Program-made: the position numbers and the translations under genes | Assembly: GCA_037976565.1 (NCBI GenBank) | Contig: CP137683.1 | Coordinates: 11,149,665 to 11,213,664 of the forward strand | DNA: 64,000 nt | Source: Mesocentrotus franciscanus | Lineage: Eukaryota > Echinodermata > Echinoidea > Camarodonta > Strongylocentrotidae | Direction of reading: 5' to 3' | Part shown: positions 31,896 to 43,937 of the stretch, piece by piece | How positions within the stretch are numbered: the first letter of the stretch is position 1 | Layout: the number at the start of each line of letters is the position of its first letter | The notes under the pieces: model-generated | Databases searched by the model: none | The model's input: only the letters and a program-made list of their open reading frames with translations | Told to the model about the DNA's origin: nothing

Positions 31896-33300
31896 GGTCC
31901 ACGGCTATAGAAGAGAGACTCTCTTTCTATAGCCGTATAGTATACATTATATACGGAAAGGGAGATATTAGTCCAAAACACGTGTAGCAATTCACGAATC
32001 ACTGACCTCTCTGACCTCTACCCGAGGTCCGAGTGGCAGAACAACATTCCTCAATAAGGGATGATCTCAAAATAAGAATGTGCAGTACATGATTGACTGT
32101 TGGGAAAACGTCAAGTCGACCTAATTATTGATTATTAAATCTTTGTTTGTATGATTAAACGTATCTTCTTCTTTTTAAATAAAGAAATAAAAAATAAATA
32201 ATGTTACGTTCTGTCTATAAATGATTACCCAAAACTGTCCCTGTACAACGACTTTGCGGGGTATATTGAGATCATCCCCGAAATACATGTGCTCAGAAAA
32301 TGCAAGCCTGGGATGCGTCTTCGGGCCAAGCCAACGCACATACTATACTACACTGCACTGGGCCTGGGATCAATGCCAGCGTGTCAATGCACAATCACTC
32401 CCACAACATACAGACACGGCCCGTTCGTTCACAGAGCTGGCGAAACAGCATAGCCGAGTCATAACAAATGCATTTCAATTTGAAAACACAGAAACGATTA
32501 AGAGATGGAAATGGAAAAATAAGTTAAAGAGAACAACACTGAATATTCCGGCAGGACTGAGCATGAAATGCATAGATTTACGTACTGAATTAAGTACAGT
32601 AATTGCAGTAAAGATGGCGGCCTGATCGATTATAAAATTATATATTACGATTACAGTGTACAGACAAGTATTTTTCTTTTTAATTAACGAGACAGAATAA
32701 AAATCATACACTAAGGCAACTTGACTTTAAAAAATTATCTTCATGATTATATATATTTGATTAGTCTGGTAATATGATTTGGTGTCAAAACATGTTAATT
32801 ATTACACTTTGACAATAGTGTTATATATGTGTTATGCTCTTCAGATGACATGTAAATTTTCGAACTGAGAGGGAGCTATACCAAATTTACCGGGAGCACC
32901 GGTAAATTTTTTTATTTTAAAAATTTTTTTCTCCAAATCAAAAGTGTTTTAGAGCCCAATTTTGTTAGAGTTGAGTGTTCTAACACTAGGCTTCACAATG
33001 ATAATGAAAATTTTAAATTTCATGATCCACAAAAATTGAAATATTCCCAAAACTTTGTATTACCTTTAAACAAAAATCAATATGGTTAATTTTTGTAAAA
33101 TAATTATGCAAATGACACTCCATTAAAGAATATTGAAATTCATATCTTTATTACAATTTGCAATCTGTGAACCCGGTTGAATAAATTTATAGATGTAATT
33201 GAAGTTGTCCATGTCACTGAACAAGTGAACATGATAAGTATGGGCCTAACACTTTAAGATTGCTACAATCAGTAATTAGCTTTCGCCATGAAAATATCAA
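31896..33300. other. Intergenic
   Basis: A 134-codon open frame at 32221-32625 (+) has no recognisable domain and no splice or family support. An 'attctatagccgt' foldback sits at 31900-31936. Otherwise AT-rich with no gene seen. Confidence 0.4.
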
Positions 33301-33500
33301 AATAATAATAATAATAATGGTGGCTTTATATAGCGCACATGTCCGTCACGTTGTGACGCTCCTGGCGCTGCCCCGATTATTACCCTGGCTTCAATAGCAA
33401 GGCGGCCATTGCCCATCAGGCCTACGGCGCTCTAGCATTTCAAGGAATTAATTCCTGCCATATCAATTTGCAACCAAGTGCCATCTTATACATTTTTCAA
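33301..33500. mobile_element. SINE body fragment
   Basis: An AATAATAAT tail followed by 'ggctttatatagcgcacatgtc...tgacgctcctggcgct...attaccctggcttcaatagc...ggcgctctagcatt' matches 55180-55300. It is the body of the SINE-like family without the tRNA-like head. Confidence 0.65.
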
Positions 33501-33544
33501 GTGTTGAAAGTTTCAGTTTTCTAGGTCGCCGAACACAGTGAAAT

Positions 33545-33745
33545 ACTTTTTTGCAAATAATTGCCAATCATAATTATATATTGTATAATCACATTAACAT
33601 TGTATTTTATTTAGAAGTGAAAAATATGAAGTCTCATATCTTTTTGATGGAAGCTTATTTGCATATTTTGCAAATAATAACCAGCTTATTGATTTACTTG
33701 TCCACCTTGTTCACTGGCCTCGCAAACATCAGAATGAACACTTCC
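33545..33745. repeat. Dispersed repeat shared with 40080-40400
   Basis: 'aaccagcttattgatttacttgtccaccttgttcact..cctcgcaaacatcagaatgaacac' recurs at 40077-40140, and 'acgcttatttgcatattatgcaaat' words recur nearby. Confidence 0.6.
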
Positions 33746-34404
33746 AGCCTGAACACTTGATATGTTGAATGAGTGGCTATAACGTCAGACTCACAAATCT
33801 CGATACATTTCGATAGCGCATTAGCCAATCAGCGCCATCATCTCTATAGAGAATTATCGACAATTGACCAATGGAACGACAGGATTCTATCGAAATATTG
33901 CGTACAGGAGAAAGTTGCGACTAGGCTCGCTCGCTCGATCTCGATCTCTCATCTCACGCGCGATCACATGCGGTATAATATATATGGGCACTGGCGTACT
34001 GGTGGGGGGGGCGCTAGCCCCCCAAAAAAAAAAAAAAAAATTAAACCATGACTTATTTTCAATTCCATACAAGTGATTTATAAATGTTCGTGATATCACA
34101 TGATTTTCAACAAAATGCACGTTTCTCCATTTCTGTTGCAAACTGACACATTCCCAAATAGCCAGGAAGAGCATATGTTTTTTATAGTCACTAATGGGCC
34201 TTAGTGTCCACTAACAGTAACACTAGTAGATAACCGTATATCCAGTTTAGCGAAAAGTCTGGATACCCGTATGTCCGGCCTAGAGAAGAGCTTAAGAGAA
34301 GACCGCGGCAGCTCTAGGAGCTCCGCGGGGGAATGCGCAGTCGCCTTCGCCTAGGGTTTGTTTTGGATGTGGCGAGGAGGGTCATTTCCGGAGGGAATGT
34401 TCCA

Positions 34405-34915
34405 CAGGCGCGGATCCAGGGGGAGGCGAGCGGGCCTTGCCCCCTCAAAGAAAAAGAAGGGAAAAAAAGAGAGAGAGAGAAGGAAAAAAGGAAAAGAGAG
34501 GATAAAGGGAAGGAAAAAAAGTGGAAGAAGAAAAGGGATATCAGTTGCAATTTTCCCGCCAACAAGTTGTGGATCGGTGGGGCAAAGGCCCTTGCTTCTC
34601 CTCCCCCGCCCCCGCCCAAGAAAAGAGAGAAGGGAAAGGGAAATAGGAGAGCTAAAAGGAACAAAAAGAGGAAGAAGAAAAGAGAAGGGTGAAAAGAAGG
34701 GAGATCAGTTGCGATTAATCCCGCCAACAACATGTGGATCGGGGCGAAAGGCCCTTGCCTCCCCCTATCAAACCTAAAATAGAGAGAAGGAAGGGAAGGG
34801 AAAAGGAAGGGGGAGGGAAAGGTAAGGAAAGAAAGAGAGAAAGAAGATAGGTAGGGGAGATCAGTTGCGATTTTTCCCGCCAACAAGGTGTAGATCGGGG
34901 CCACTGGCGTACTGA
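34405..34915. repeat. Tandem repeat (about 160 bp, three units) after a hAT-like end
   Basis: It begins CAGGCGCGGATCCAGGGGG, similar to the hAT ends elsewhere. Three units each hold 'gatcagttgcgattttcccgccaacaag.tgtggatcggggc' followed by a GA-rich spacer. No right terminal repeat or target duplication was found. Confidence 0.6.
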
Positions 34916-35215
34916 TGGGGGGTGAGCCAATTGGTGTCCTGCCAGTGTCACAATAAATTCAAACGTGGTTCATATCTAATTCGATACCGGTGATTTACAA
35001 ATGTTGTTGAAATGACAAAATTATCCGAGATTTTTCCTCACTTTTTAGTAAATAATATTTTTTCATGCGTTTGTTGGAAAATTACAAATTCCTAAATTTA
35101 CAGTCAGGCAAGAAATATGCTTATTTAGAGGCCTACATGGCAGGGCCCGCAGAACGACGGGATCCGGGGCCTCGAGCTCCGCCGGCCCCCACCTGTTTGG
35201 AAAGAGTATATTAAA

Positions 35216-35941
35216 CAGGCGCGGATCTACGGGGTTAGGGGTTTAAACCCCCCTCGTTCCCTTTGGGCCGCCAAAAAAAAAAGAAAAAGAAAGAAAGAAC
35301 GCACACTGGAGAGTGCAAATATTGTGAGAAGATATTCAACTCATCTGGTAACTTAACAAACACATGATAACTGTGTATTAAACTGTTACTTGATTTTAAA
35401 AGACGTTATCATGCACTGCTTTTTATGGACTCCAATGTGTTAGTAGATGCCAGGAAAACGTCACTTACGGGCCGGGGGGTTCAAAATAGCCCCCAAAAAA
35501 AAAAAAAAAAATCGCCTCGCCGTTATGCGGCTCGTGGACGATGCTCTGCATCGTCATTGGGTCAAACTGTTTAAACTGTTACTTGATTTAAAAAGACGTT
35601 ATCATGCACTGCTTTTTATGGTCACAATTGTGTTAGTAGATGCCAGGAAAACATCACTTACGGCGGTTCAAAATAGCCCCCCAAATCGCCTCGCCGTTAT
35701 GCGGCTCGTGGACGATGCTCTGCATCGTCATTGGGTCAAACTGTTTAAACTGTTACTTGATTTAAAAAGACGTTATCATGCACTGCTTTTTATGGTCTCC
35801 ATTGTGTTAGTAGATGCCAGGAAAACATCACTTACGGGCCGGGGGTTCAAAATAGCCCCCAAAATCGCATCGCCGCTTTGCGGCACGATGCTCCGCATCG
35901 TCATTTGGTCACCCCTTAGCAAAAAGCTAGATCCGCCCCTG
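35216..35941. mobile_element. hAT-like non-autonomous element with three internal tandem units
   Basis: The left end CAGGCGCGGATCTACGGGG and the inverse right end CAGGGGCGGATCTAGC are TIRs. Inside, a unit of about 174-193 bp containing 'gacgttatcatgcactgctttttatgg' and the palindrome GACGATGCTCTGCATCGTC is present three times. A clear 8-bp target duplication is not seen. Confidence 0.65.
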
Positions 35942-36284
35942 CTAAAGAGAAATAGAAAGAAAGAGAGAAAGAAAGAAAGAATAGTGACCTGCCAGTGTCA
36001 CAAAATAATGAGGTATCAAAATATGCTCATCTGACCGTAATTCAGCGGGGCCTGCATGTAAGAGTGGGGTGATGCGGATTTTTTTTTTGTCTGCCAGCCC
36101 CCCCCCAAAAAAAACTTTTTTGCTCATTACGCCACTGTATATGGGGAAGGGGGTTATTACGATAATTATTCATTCATTCTTAATTTGAGTTGTGTATATT
36201 GTGTACTTTATAAGTTATATTGTAATTTGAAATAAGTTGTATTTTGAACATGTATTGAATCATTTTGAATGAATACAATAAAGA

Positions 36285-37100
36285 ATATTTAAAAACTAGA
36301 TGGAACTTCAACTGCGCGCAGTCGAAAAATGCCTCCGCCATAGAGCAATTTTACAAACCAAAATGGAAGCAATTTTTAAAATTCAAGTTTGATTGTAATC
36401 CATCTGTTGGTTCTAATGATAACACGATCACGAGCTATTTTAGGATACATAATGAGCCCTGTGACCTTTGACCTCGTGACCCCAATTCTAATCAGTTCAT
36501 TGACTCTGCAAGATACATACATGACCCAAGTTTGGCGGTAATCCATCAATCGGTTCTTGAAATAACGTGATCACAAGCTATTTTGCATACATAACGAGCC
36601 CTGTGACCTTTGACCTCGTGACCCCAAAATCTAATCAGTTCATTAGCTCTGCAAGATACATACATGACCCAAGTTTGGCGGTAATCCATCAATCGGTTCT
36701 TGAGATAACGCGATCACGAGCTATTTTTGCATACATAATGAGCCCTGTGACCTTTGACCTTGTGACCCCAAAATCTAATCAGTTCATTGGCTCTGCAAGA
36801 TACATACAGGACCCAAGTTTGGCGGTAATCCATCAATCGGTTGAGATAACGCGATCACGAGCTATTTTTGCATACATAATGGACCCTGTGACCTTTGACC
36901 TCGTGACCCCAAAATCTAATCAGTTCATTAGCTCTGCAAGATACATACATGACCTGAGTTTGGCGGTAATCCATCAATTGGTTCTTGAGATAACGCGATC
37001 ACGAGAACGGGACGTACGCACGTACGTACGTATGTACGCACGGACTGACAACCAGAAAACATAATTCCCCCGGCTACTTTGTAGCGGAGGCATAAAAAAG
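36285..37100. mobile_element. Helentron/pearl-like element, tandem array 2 (about 144-bp unit)
   Basis: Starts 'ttcaactgcgcgcagtcgaaaaatgcctccgccat', followed by about four and a half units, an ACGT/ACGC tetranucleotide tract and 'cccccggctactttgtagcggaggcataa'. TGACCTTTGACCTCGTGACC recurs at 36462, 36603, 36748 and 36889. Same family as the element at 13574-14345. Confidence 0.7.
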
Positions 37101-37253
37101 TAACCATGTATTGCCATTATAAAGAATTAAAGCTCGTTTTCATTTGATTTTTTTTTAAAGAATGACATGCGCTGCATATGAAATTCAATTGTCAGTGCCT
37201 TTTGCTTTTTCTCATGAACTGTGTACCCATAAGACATTGAGTGATTTCAAGTA

Positions 37254-37383
37254 CGGTGTTCGGTGTTGGTGTTGGTGTTGAGAGCATGGAAAGGCTGCTA
37301 AACCGAGCTCCAACACCGACGGTCAGTTTAGAAGGACGATACCGATCGCGTTATCGATAGCTCAACACCAGCCTCAACACCGA
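37254..37383. repeat. CAACACC/GGTGTTG foldback
   Basis: The left arm is 'cggtgttggtgttggtgttgag' (37261-37282) and the right arm 'ctcaacaccagcctcaacaccg' (37361-37382), with a further palindrome (cgatcgcgttatcgat) in the loop. Confidence 0.75.
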
Positions 37384-37489
37384 GTGACGTCATACTCTAC
37401 AGGCGAAAAGTCTTGCAATAAAAGCATAATCCTTTCAGAAATTCCATTAAAATTACATCATATCGAATATCAAATGTAAAGTCATATTA

Positions 37490-38836
37490 AACGAGCTGAA
37501 GACATGGAATTTCACAAGTTGACCTCTGTGACCCTTGACCTTTGACCTACGTGCTCCAAAATCTAAACAGATCGTCTTCCTATGGTGATACATACTATCA
37601 TTAAGTTTGAAGTGAAAATCTCCAGTGGTTCTTGAGATATTATGATAACAATCTCAATGTATGGAATTTCATAAGTTGACCTCTGTGACCCTTGACCTTT
37701 GACCTACGTGCTCCAAAATCTAATCAGATTGTCTTCCTATGGTGATACATACTATCCTTAAGTTTGAAGTTTAAATCTCCAGTGGTTCTTGAGATATCAT
37801 GATAACAATCTCAATGTATGGAATTTCATAAGTTGACCTCTGTGACCCTTGACCTTTGACCTACGTGCTCCAAAATCTAATCAGATTGTTTTCCTATGGT
37901 GATACATACTATCACTAAGTTTGAAGTTTAAATCTCCAGTGGTTCTTGAGATATCATGATAACAATCTCAATGTATGGAATTTCATAAGTTGACCTCTGT
38001 GACCCTTGACCTTTGACATACGTGCTCCAAAATCTAATCAGATCGTCTTCCTATGGTGATACATACTATCCTTAAGTTTGAAGTTTAAATCTCAAATGGT
38101 TCTTGAGATATCGCGATAACAAACTCAATACAAGGAATTTCATAAGTTGACCTCTGTGACCCTTGACCTTTGGCCTACGTGCTCCAAAATCTAATCAGAT
38201 CGTCTTCCTATGGTGATACATACTATCCTTAAGTTTGAAGTTTACATCTCCAGTGGTTCTTGAGATATCATGATAACAATCTCAATGTATGGAATTTCAT
38301 AAGTTGACCTCTATGACCCTTGACCTTTGACCTACGTGCTCCAAAATATAATCAGATTGTTTTCCTATAGTGATACACACTATCACTAAGTTTGAAGTTT
38401 AAATCTCCAGTGGTTCTTGAGATATCATGATAACAATCTCAATGTATGGAATTTCATAAGTTGACCTCTGTGACCCTTGACCTTTGACATACGTGCTCCA
38501 AAATCTAATCAGATCGTCTTCCTATGGTGATACATACTATCATTAAGTTTGAAGTTTAAATCTCAAATGGTTCTTGAGATATCGCGCTAACAAACTCAAT
38601 ACAAGGAATTTCATAAGTTGACCTCTGTGACCTGTGACCTTTGACCTACGTACTCCAAAATCTAATCAGATCGTCTTCCTATGGTGATAAATACTATTCC
38701 CGAGTCTTAAGTTTAAATCTTAAATGGTTCTTGAGATATCGTGATAACGGTCAAACGGGACGGACGTACGGACGGACGTACGGACGGACAACCCAAACAT
38801 GATGCCTCCGGCACCACCTTCGGTGGCGGAGGCATA
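37490..38836. mobile_element. Pearl-like element, tandem array 3: eight 157-bp units
   Basis: The word gacctctgtgaccc starts at 37521, 37678, 37835, 37992, 38149, 38306, 38463 and 38620, an exact 157-bp period. The array is followed by GGACGGACGTACGG repeats and ends in the hairpin GCCTCCGGCACC...GGTGGCGGAGGC. Each unit has four TGACCY half-sites or variants of them. Confidence 0.8.
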
Positions 38837-39594
38837 AAAAAAAAATATATATATATATATATACGGAGAACGAAGTACGACTATCGAAAATTGATTGATC
38901 TCGGATTTTCCTACTCAAATCTACTCAAATTTTGTTCGGGTTTGACGGGAAAAGTCTTTTCTGTTCAAGTTCTTCATGTTCAGTGAGCACCATGTCATTA
39001 TTAATGGCAGAAATTGGGAGATTTCTGCTCCTATTTTTTTTTTAAATGTCCAACATAATTATTCAAAATTGTGTAAATTAGATTCTAATTATTATGTAAT
39101 GTAAGTGAAAGTCAACATTCCTCATGCACAACGATGCCGATGGAATGCGATAAATATCTTAACTGATCAAACTACACTCCCGGATAAAAAGTATGCAAAA
39201 TTGATTAGAAATAGGAGAAATCTGACAATTTAATCAATATATTAGTATTACAACTTGGCAACTAAGACTTAGTTATTTTAAGTAAAAATAGAATTGAGTG
39301 CATGGTCAAGATGGATGATGTCTGAACTCTGTCTCTGATCAGATGTGATGAGCCAATAAATAATGAATCAAATTATTATTCTGCATCTAACGTTACAGGA
39401 AGTTCTATTAATAATTAATGTGAATTGATTACGCCTGTGTTTTTACTACAGGTCATGCATGATTCCAGTGTTCAAACGGAAGGGAGGCAGGTCCCTTTTG
39501 ATATCGGATAGTGGGGAGGCGTTGGCAGTAAGGAGGGTACGGCGAGGAAAGGGCTATGTTCCTCCAAAGTCTCCTACTGCGGTAAGCTAGGCAG

Positions 39595-40076
39595 ATGCAG
39601 TGCCCCTAATTTCAAGCGACCAAGGGCAATTTCCCCCAAAGCTCGCTCGCTATACGCTCGATCGCTCGCACTTATAGATCATAATTATATTACTTATCAA
39701 AGGTCTTTTCAGTCTTCCGTTTATATGAGAATGTGCGTATAACTCCATCAGGATTGGGTTTTTCATCTTTATAAGTTGTAATTTTTCGCACTGCGACCTC
39801 ACCGTGACAAATCAAAAATTTTCTCCTCGCTCGCAAAAGAATTTTCAGACCATCACACCCAACTGCAAAGTATGATGCTTAAGCAATATCTTATATGATG
39901 TATAAATAGAAATATTGAAATCATCCCTGATAATGTAATCACAATATAGGGGTATATACCAATGTCTAAAAAATTGTATATATTCGCTTTGAGATTTCCT
40001 TTGTAGTGCCCTTTTCCCAGAAAGTGCCCTTTTTGTTGGTGCCCCGACACTTTGGAAGTCACTCCGCCGCCTCTGT
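39595..40076. mobile_element. Second, 5'-truncated copy of the ACAGAGGCGGCG element
   Basis: Matches 29095-29566 through to the right terminus 'ccgccgcctctgt'. The left part, including the GTGCCC array and left TIR, is absent. Confidence 0.75.
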
Positions 40077-40140
40077 AACCAGCATATTGATTTACTTGTC
40101 CACCTTGTTCACTGACCTCGCAAACATCAGAATGAGCACT

Positions 40141-41742
40141 TTGTTGAAAGTGGTAATTAACAACAATATTAAGATGAAAATATGAATTTTAACTTCTCTA
40201 GCGCATAGCGCAAAATCACATTCACTACATTTTATTTAGAGATAAATGTATGTCCATCGGATTATAAAGACTTGTTGCATTCGGTTACATAGATGCAAGT
40301 TCATGAGGAAAATATATTTTTTCTTTTTTCATTTCTCTACAACCGACGCTTATTTGCATATTATGCAAATTTGGTTCACATTGAAGTTTTACATCAAAAT
40401 GTGTCCACCATGTCTATCAATATCAAGAACATAATGTGGAGCATTTGAAATATTTCAGTAGGGAACTTTGACGCAAACTTATGGGGGAAATAACAAATTT
40501 CCTTTCATAGCTATGTGAATTTGCATATCATGCAAATTTTATTCATACATGTATATTAATCTGAAAATGTTGTTGTGTTTAATGAATTTAAAGCATTGTT
40601 TTAAGCACCAACATCGTTTAAATTTTGTTACTTCGATGCAATCTAATATGAATTAATTTGCAATTGTGTATATCCAATACTTAGATTTTCCTAAACACTT
40701 TGCTGTTTATAGAATTATTCTGCATTGCACTGCAGTGGAATAATTTTTTTTTTGCAATATGTTATTGATAAATTGCGATTTTTACTGGACCAGTGGCCTT
40801 TTGTGACAACTCACTCTGCAGACATAATATTATAGGTCTATTCCTATTTCGGTCTACATTGCAATTCCAAGTTATACTCGGGGATCTTGTATTGATCTAC
40901 ATCTTCCAAATTTCAGATAGTCCTATTATATTAAATCTGCTCTTAAATATATATACCTCTCTAAACAAAATTTGTTTTGGTGAGATAGAGAGAAAAAAGA
41001 GAGAGATCGTATATTTATATGCGAAACAGTCAACGAATTTTCGAAAATTTTTGTTTGCAGTCGCAAGATTTTATAGTTCGGAACAGATGCATACTAATTC
41101 ACATTAAAATTAAATAGAAGAATATATATTTTTTTAAATAAACAAATATATATTATGAATGAATGAATAGTGAATAGTTTAATAAATAAGATTTTAAAAC
41201 CCCGAAGACGAATGGAAATAGAGGGTGTACATGTATGTTTTGACACAGTAAAAATATCAAATCTGCCATAAGCATTTTCAATGATATGTTTTGTCAAACG
41301 TTTATTCATAGCAGGTCCATGTTCACAGTACAGATTTTGGCAATCTCTTGCTACATAATTATATTAGTACATTTGTTTAGAAAATATTATTGTCTCTGGA
41401 TCTAACACAGTCTGACAAGAATACTAAATGAATGAGGCATGGAAAATAACTTTAAAAGCAATAGAAAATAAGTATCTGTCTTCCAAGTTTCTTTTTAATT
41501 ATACTGAAAACAAATTCATATTGTATTCTAAAACGATTGATTCCAATTGGACTTTGGCTCTGTCACGATCGTTTCCAGACTACTCCTCAATCTTTCCGTA
41601 GTCCAGTGGGAAAGCTAGGAGGACATGGGGACACGTGCCTCCCCTCCCCGTCGAATGGTGAAATAATAAAAAAAAGAAAGAAACGAGAGAAGAAGAAAGG
41701 GAAAGGAGATCACATGACGAGAAAAAATACACATGGACCCAG
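40141..41742. other. Intergenic, AT-rich
   Basis: No gene is seen. The open frames here lack domains and codon-usage character. 'ttatttgcatattatgcaaat' palindromic words occur at 40350 and 40520. Confidence 0.4.
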
Positions 41743-41849
41743 TAGCATATAAAACTTACCATTGATGGTAACTCTGCCATTAATGTTGCCATGGTAATGG
41801 TATTTAATATTGATGGCAAAGCTAACATCAGTGGTAAGTTTTATGCAAC
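41743..41849. mobile_element. Palindromic MITE (TAAAACTTACCA...)
   Basis: The left arm 'gcatataaaacttaccattgatggtaactctgccatt' is inverse to the right arm 'atggcaaagctaacatcagtggtaagttttatgc'. Almost the whole element is a foldback. Confidence 0.7.
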
Positions 41850-43447
41850 GGCCGGGCCATGGACCCTCCTATTTTGCGTCTTTCCTAGTGCCTCGAGGCA
41901 CTATTCATTAAACGCCTTTTTTTCTCTCTCACTTTTTACATTGTCAGGTTAAGTCTCAGTTTCAAGACTTTTCCATTTTTAGTGTGGTCGTAATGTAACT
42001 GTAAATCATCAAGAAAGGACTTTTACATTTTAAAGAATACTGAACATTGTCGAGATTTACATATTTTCCCATAAACCAAACAATGCTTATAAAACAATAA
42101 CGAAATGATGTAACTAGAATATAACTAGAATTATTAATGTAATCAATTTGCGCACAATATGAATGTGGAAAGTAACAGTTTCGGATGAATCAGTAGGCAC
42201 TGCTTTAAATTAGGTAAATTCAGGTGGGCGTAAAATTTTATCCAAAAACAAGAACACGTGAAAGAATTTCATAGTAATAATAATGTATGCAGGAAAAAAA
42301 TCATATTTCAAATACTGATAAATACTTTCATTCTTTTAATACAACGTATTTCATCCTTGGAAAGAATTTCAATACGTTTTACAATCCTAATTTTAAAACC
42401 AACTACTTAACTACACAAAAATAAGTACATAATGTAATCACACTAAAAGAGATCACTGTACAAAAAGTTTGCAACTTTGGAACAAATTCTAATGCCGTGA
42501 TTTTTTAGCACGATTTACCCAATTTGTTTAAAAGAAGAAGAAAATAAGTGATGATTTAAAAACCATATAAAATACAATGTTCCTGTTTACTAATTTAATG
42601 TTCCTGCTTACCAAACCGTTTAGAATAAAGTCTAGACAGTTTTCTTCCACAATGAATCCAAACGACCAGTAAATGCCTGTAATGTTTAAGATAGGCCATT
42701 TACGATGTTTTACTATATGAAAAATAACAATATCTAAAAATGATTTCTCTGTATTTAAAGGATTGTTGTGGTTCTGATATCACAGGGTTTAGATATATTA
42801 TACATAAATATACACAATATAAGATTTTCAAAGTTGTAATTTATCCTCAACACTTCGGTTGCTTTCTTCGCTTGTCTGCACGGTCGCTCGTTGAAACACG
42901 AGCAGTTTTGCACACAACGATAGGCACAAATTAATGGAAGGATTTGGTGTATAAAAGCAAAGACCTTGCAAAATCGGCCAAATATTTCATTGGAAAATGT
43001 TAAATTATCTTGAAGCTTTTGGTATATCTATCTCATGATGAATGCAATGTGGCACATGGAGATTATAGAGCCGGATTCATATCATACTGTCTACTATGCA
43101 GTTACGCTATATACTATTAACAACATTTTCTTATACAATTTGATCGCCTTGGAATAATCATCCCAAACTACTGGCAGTTTACTCGATGATTTACACGCAT
43201 AATTATACTCTTTGAAATAGAGGAGTGGAAATCCAATATTTTATGAGTCATGTCGGGGATCGCTTCATTTTGAGTTAAATCCACTCCAAAAAAAGGTGAT
43301 TAGATTCCTCCTTTGAGAATAGATTTGACTAATTTACCTTGGACCTCACACCAAAACGAGGTGATCACCAAATATATAATATCACTTCTAAAAGATTGAT
43401 TTACACTGCATATTTAGCATGTTAGAGGGTAGGCTATCTGTATTTCA
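41850..43447 (-). other. 3' flank of the NOSTRIN-like gene
   Basis: AT-rich. It should include the 3' UTR just below 43448, but no unambiguous polyadenylation signal was found close by. A repeat with 'gagtggaaatcca' ends lies at about 43222-43395 and resembles 52390-52605. Confidence 0.4.
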
Positions 43448-43603
43448 TTACACCTGATCGTTGTCATCATCCCTGTCACTGTCCGTATCTTGCTTGTCCT
43501 TATCTTGTTTGGCGTAGGAAGCAGGGAAGAGACCGATCCGACCATCCTTTCTCACCCTTCCACCAACCATCTCTCCCCTTTTCAAGCAGATTAATGACGT
43601 CAC
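43448..43603 (-). CDS. NOSTRIN: NOSTRIN-like exon 15: second half of SH3, with apparent frame error
   Basis: In phase with exon 14 it reads GDVINLLEKGRDGWWKGE, the SH3 n-Src loop and WW signature. The expected continuation DGRIGLFPASYAK (the 3-10 helix 'FPxxYV' motif) is present but one nucleotide out of frame, after the AAA run at 43550-43548. Removing one A restores a complete SH3 domain and an acidic tail ending DDDNDQV with stop TAA at 43450-43448. As written, the protein would end after about 16 wrong residues. Confidence 0.85.
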   Translation of the reverse strand: MTSLICLKRGEMVGGRVRKDGRIGLFPASYAKQDKDKQDTDSDRDDDNDQV

Positions 43604-43903
43604 CTGTATCATTAAAACAATGGTATCGTATATTTAGGGTTGTATGACACATGCTCCTACGATGAATGCTCCGCGCTAATTTCCTATACTAACCGAATTT
43701 GAAACTTCAACCTATACTAGACCCAACACTATACCTAACCCTAACCCTAACCCTAACCTTATACCTAACCCGACCTCAACCCAAACCCTATACTTTCGAT
43801 GAAAAGCCGGGGCAATTATTGATGGGGTAAATGGGGGACGTCTTGAAGTGAGACGACATTTAGTTGTAATACATTTCGCACCTGGAACAGTACTTTATCA
43901 AAC

Positions 43904-43937
<34 letters not shown>

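Noticed and set aside
31192..32002. Ser/Leu-rich frames over 200 codons
   Set aside because: Produced by (GA)n dinucleotide repeat with no stops in some frames.
32221..32625. 134-codon plus-strand frame
   Set aside because: No recognisable domain, no low-complexity bias, no splice partners and isolated in repeat-rich DNA; compatible with a chance frame.
43735..43765. True telomere or chromosome end
   Set aside because: Only three to four TAACCC repeats inside an intron; interstitial remnant.
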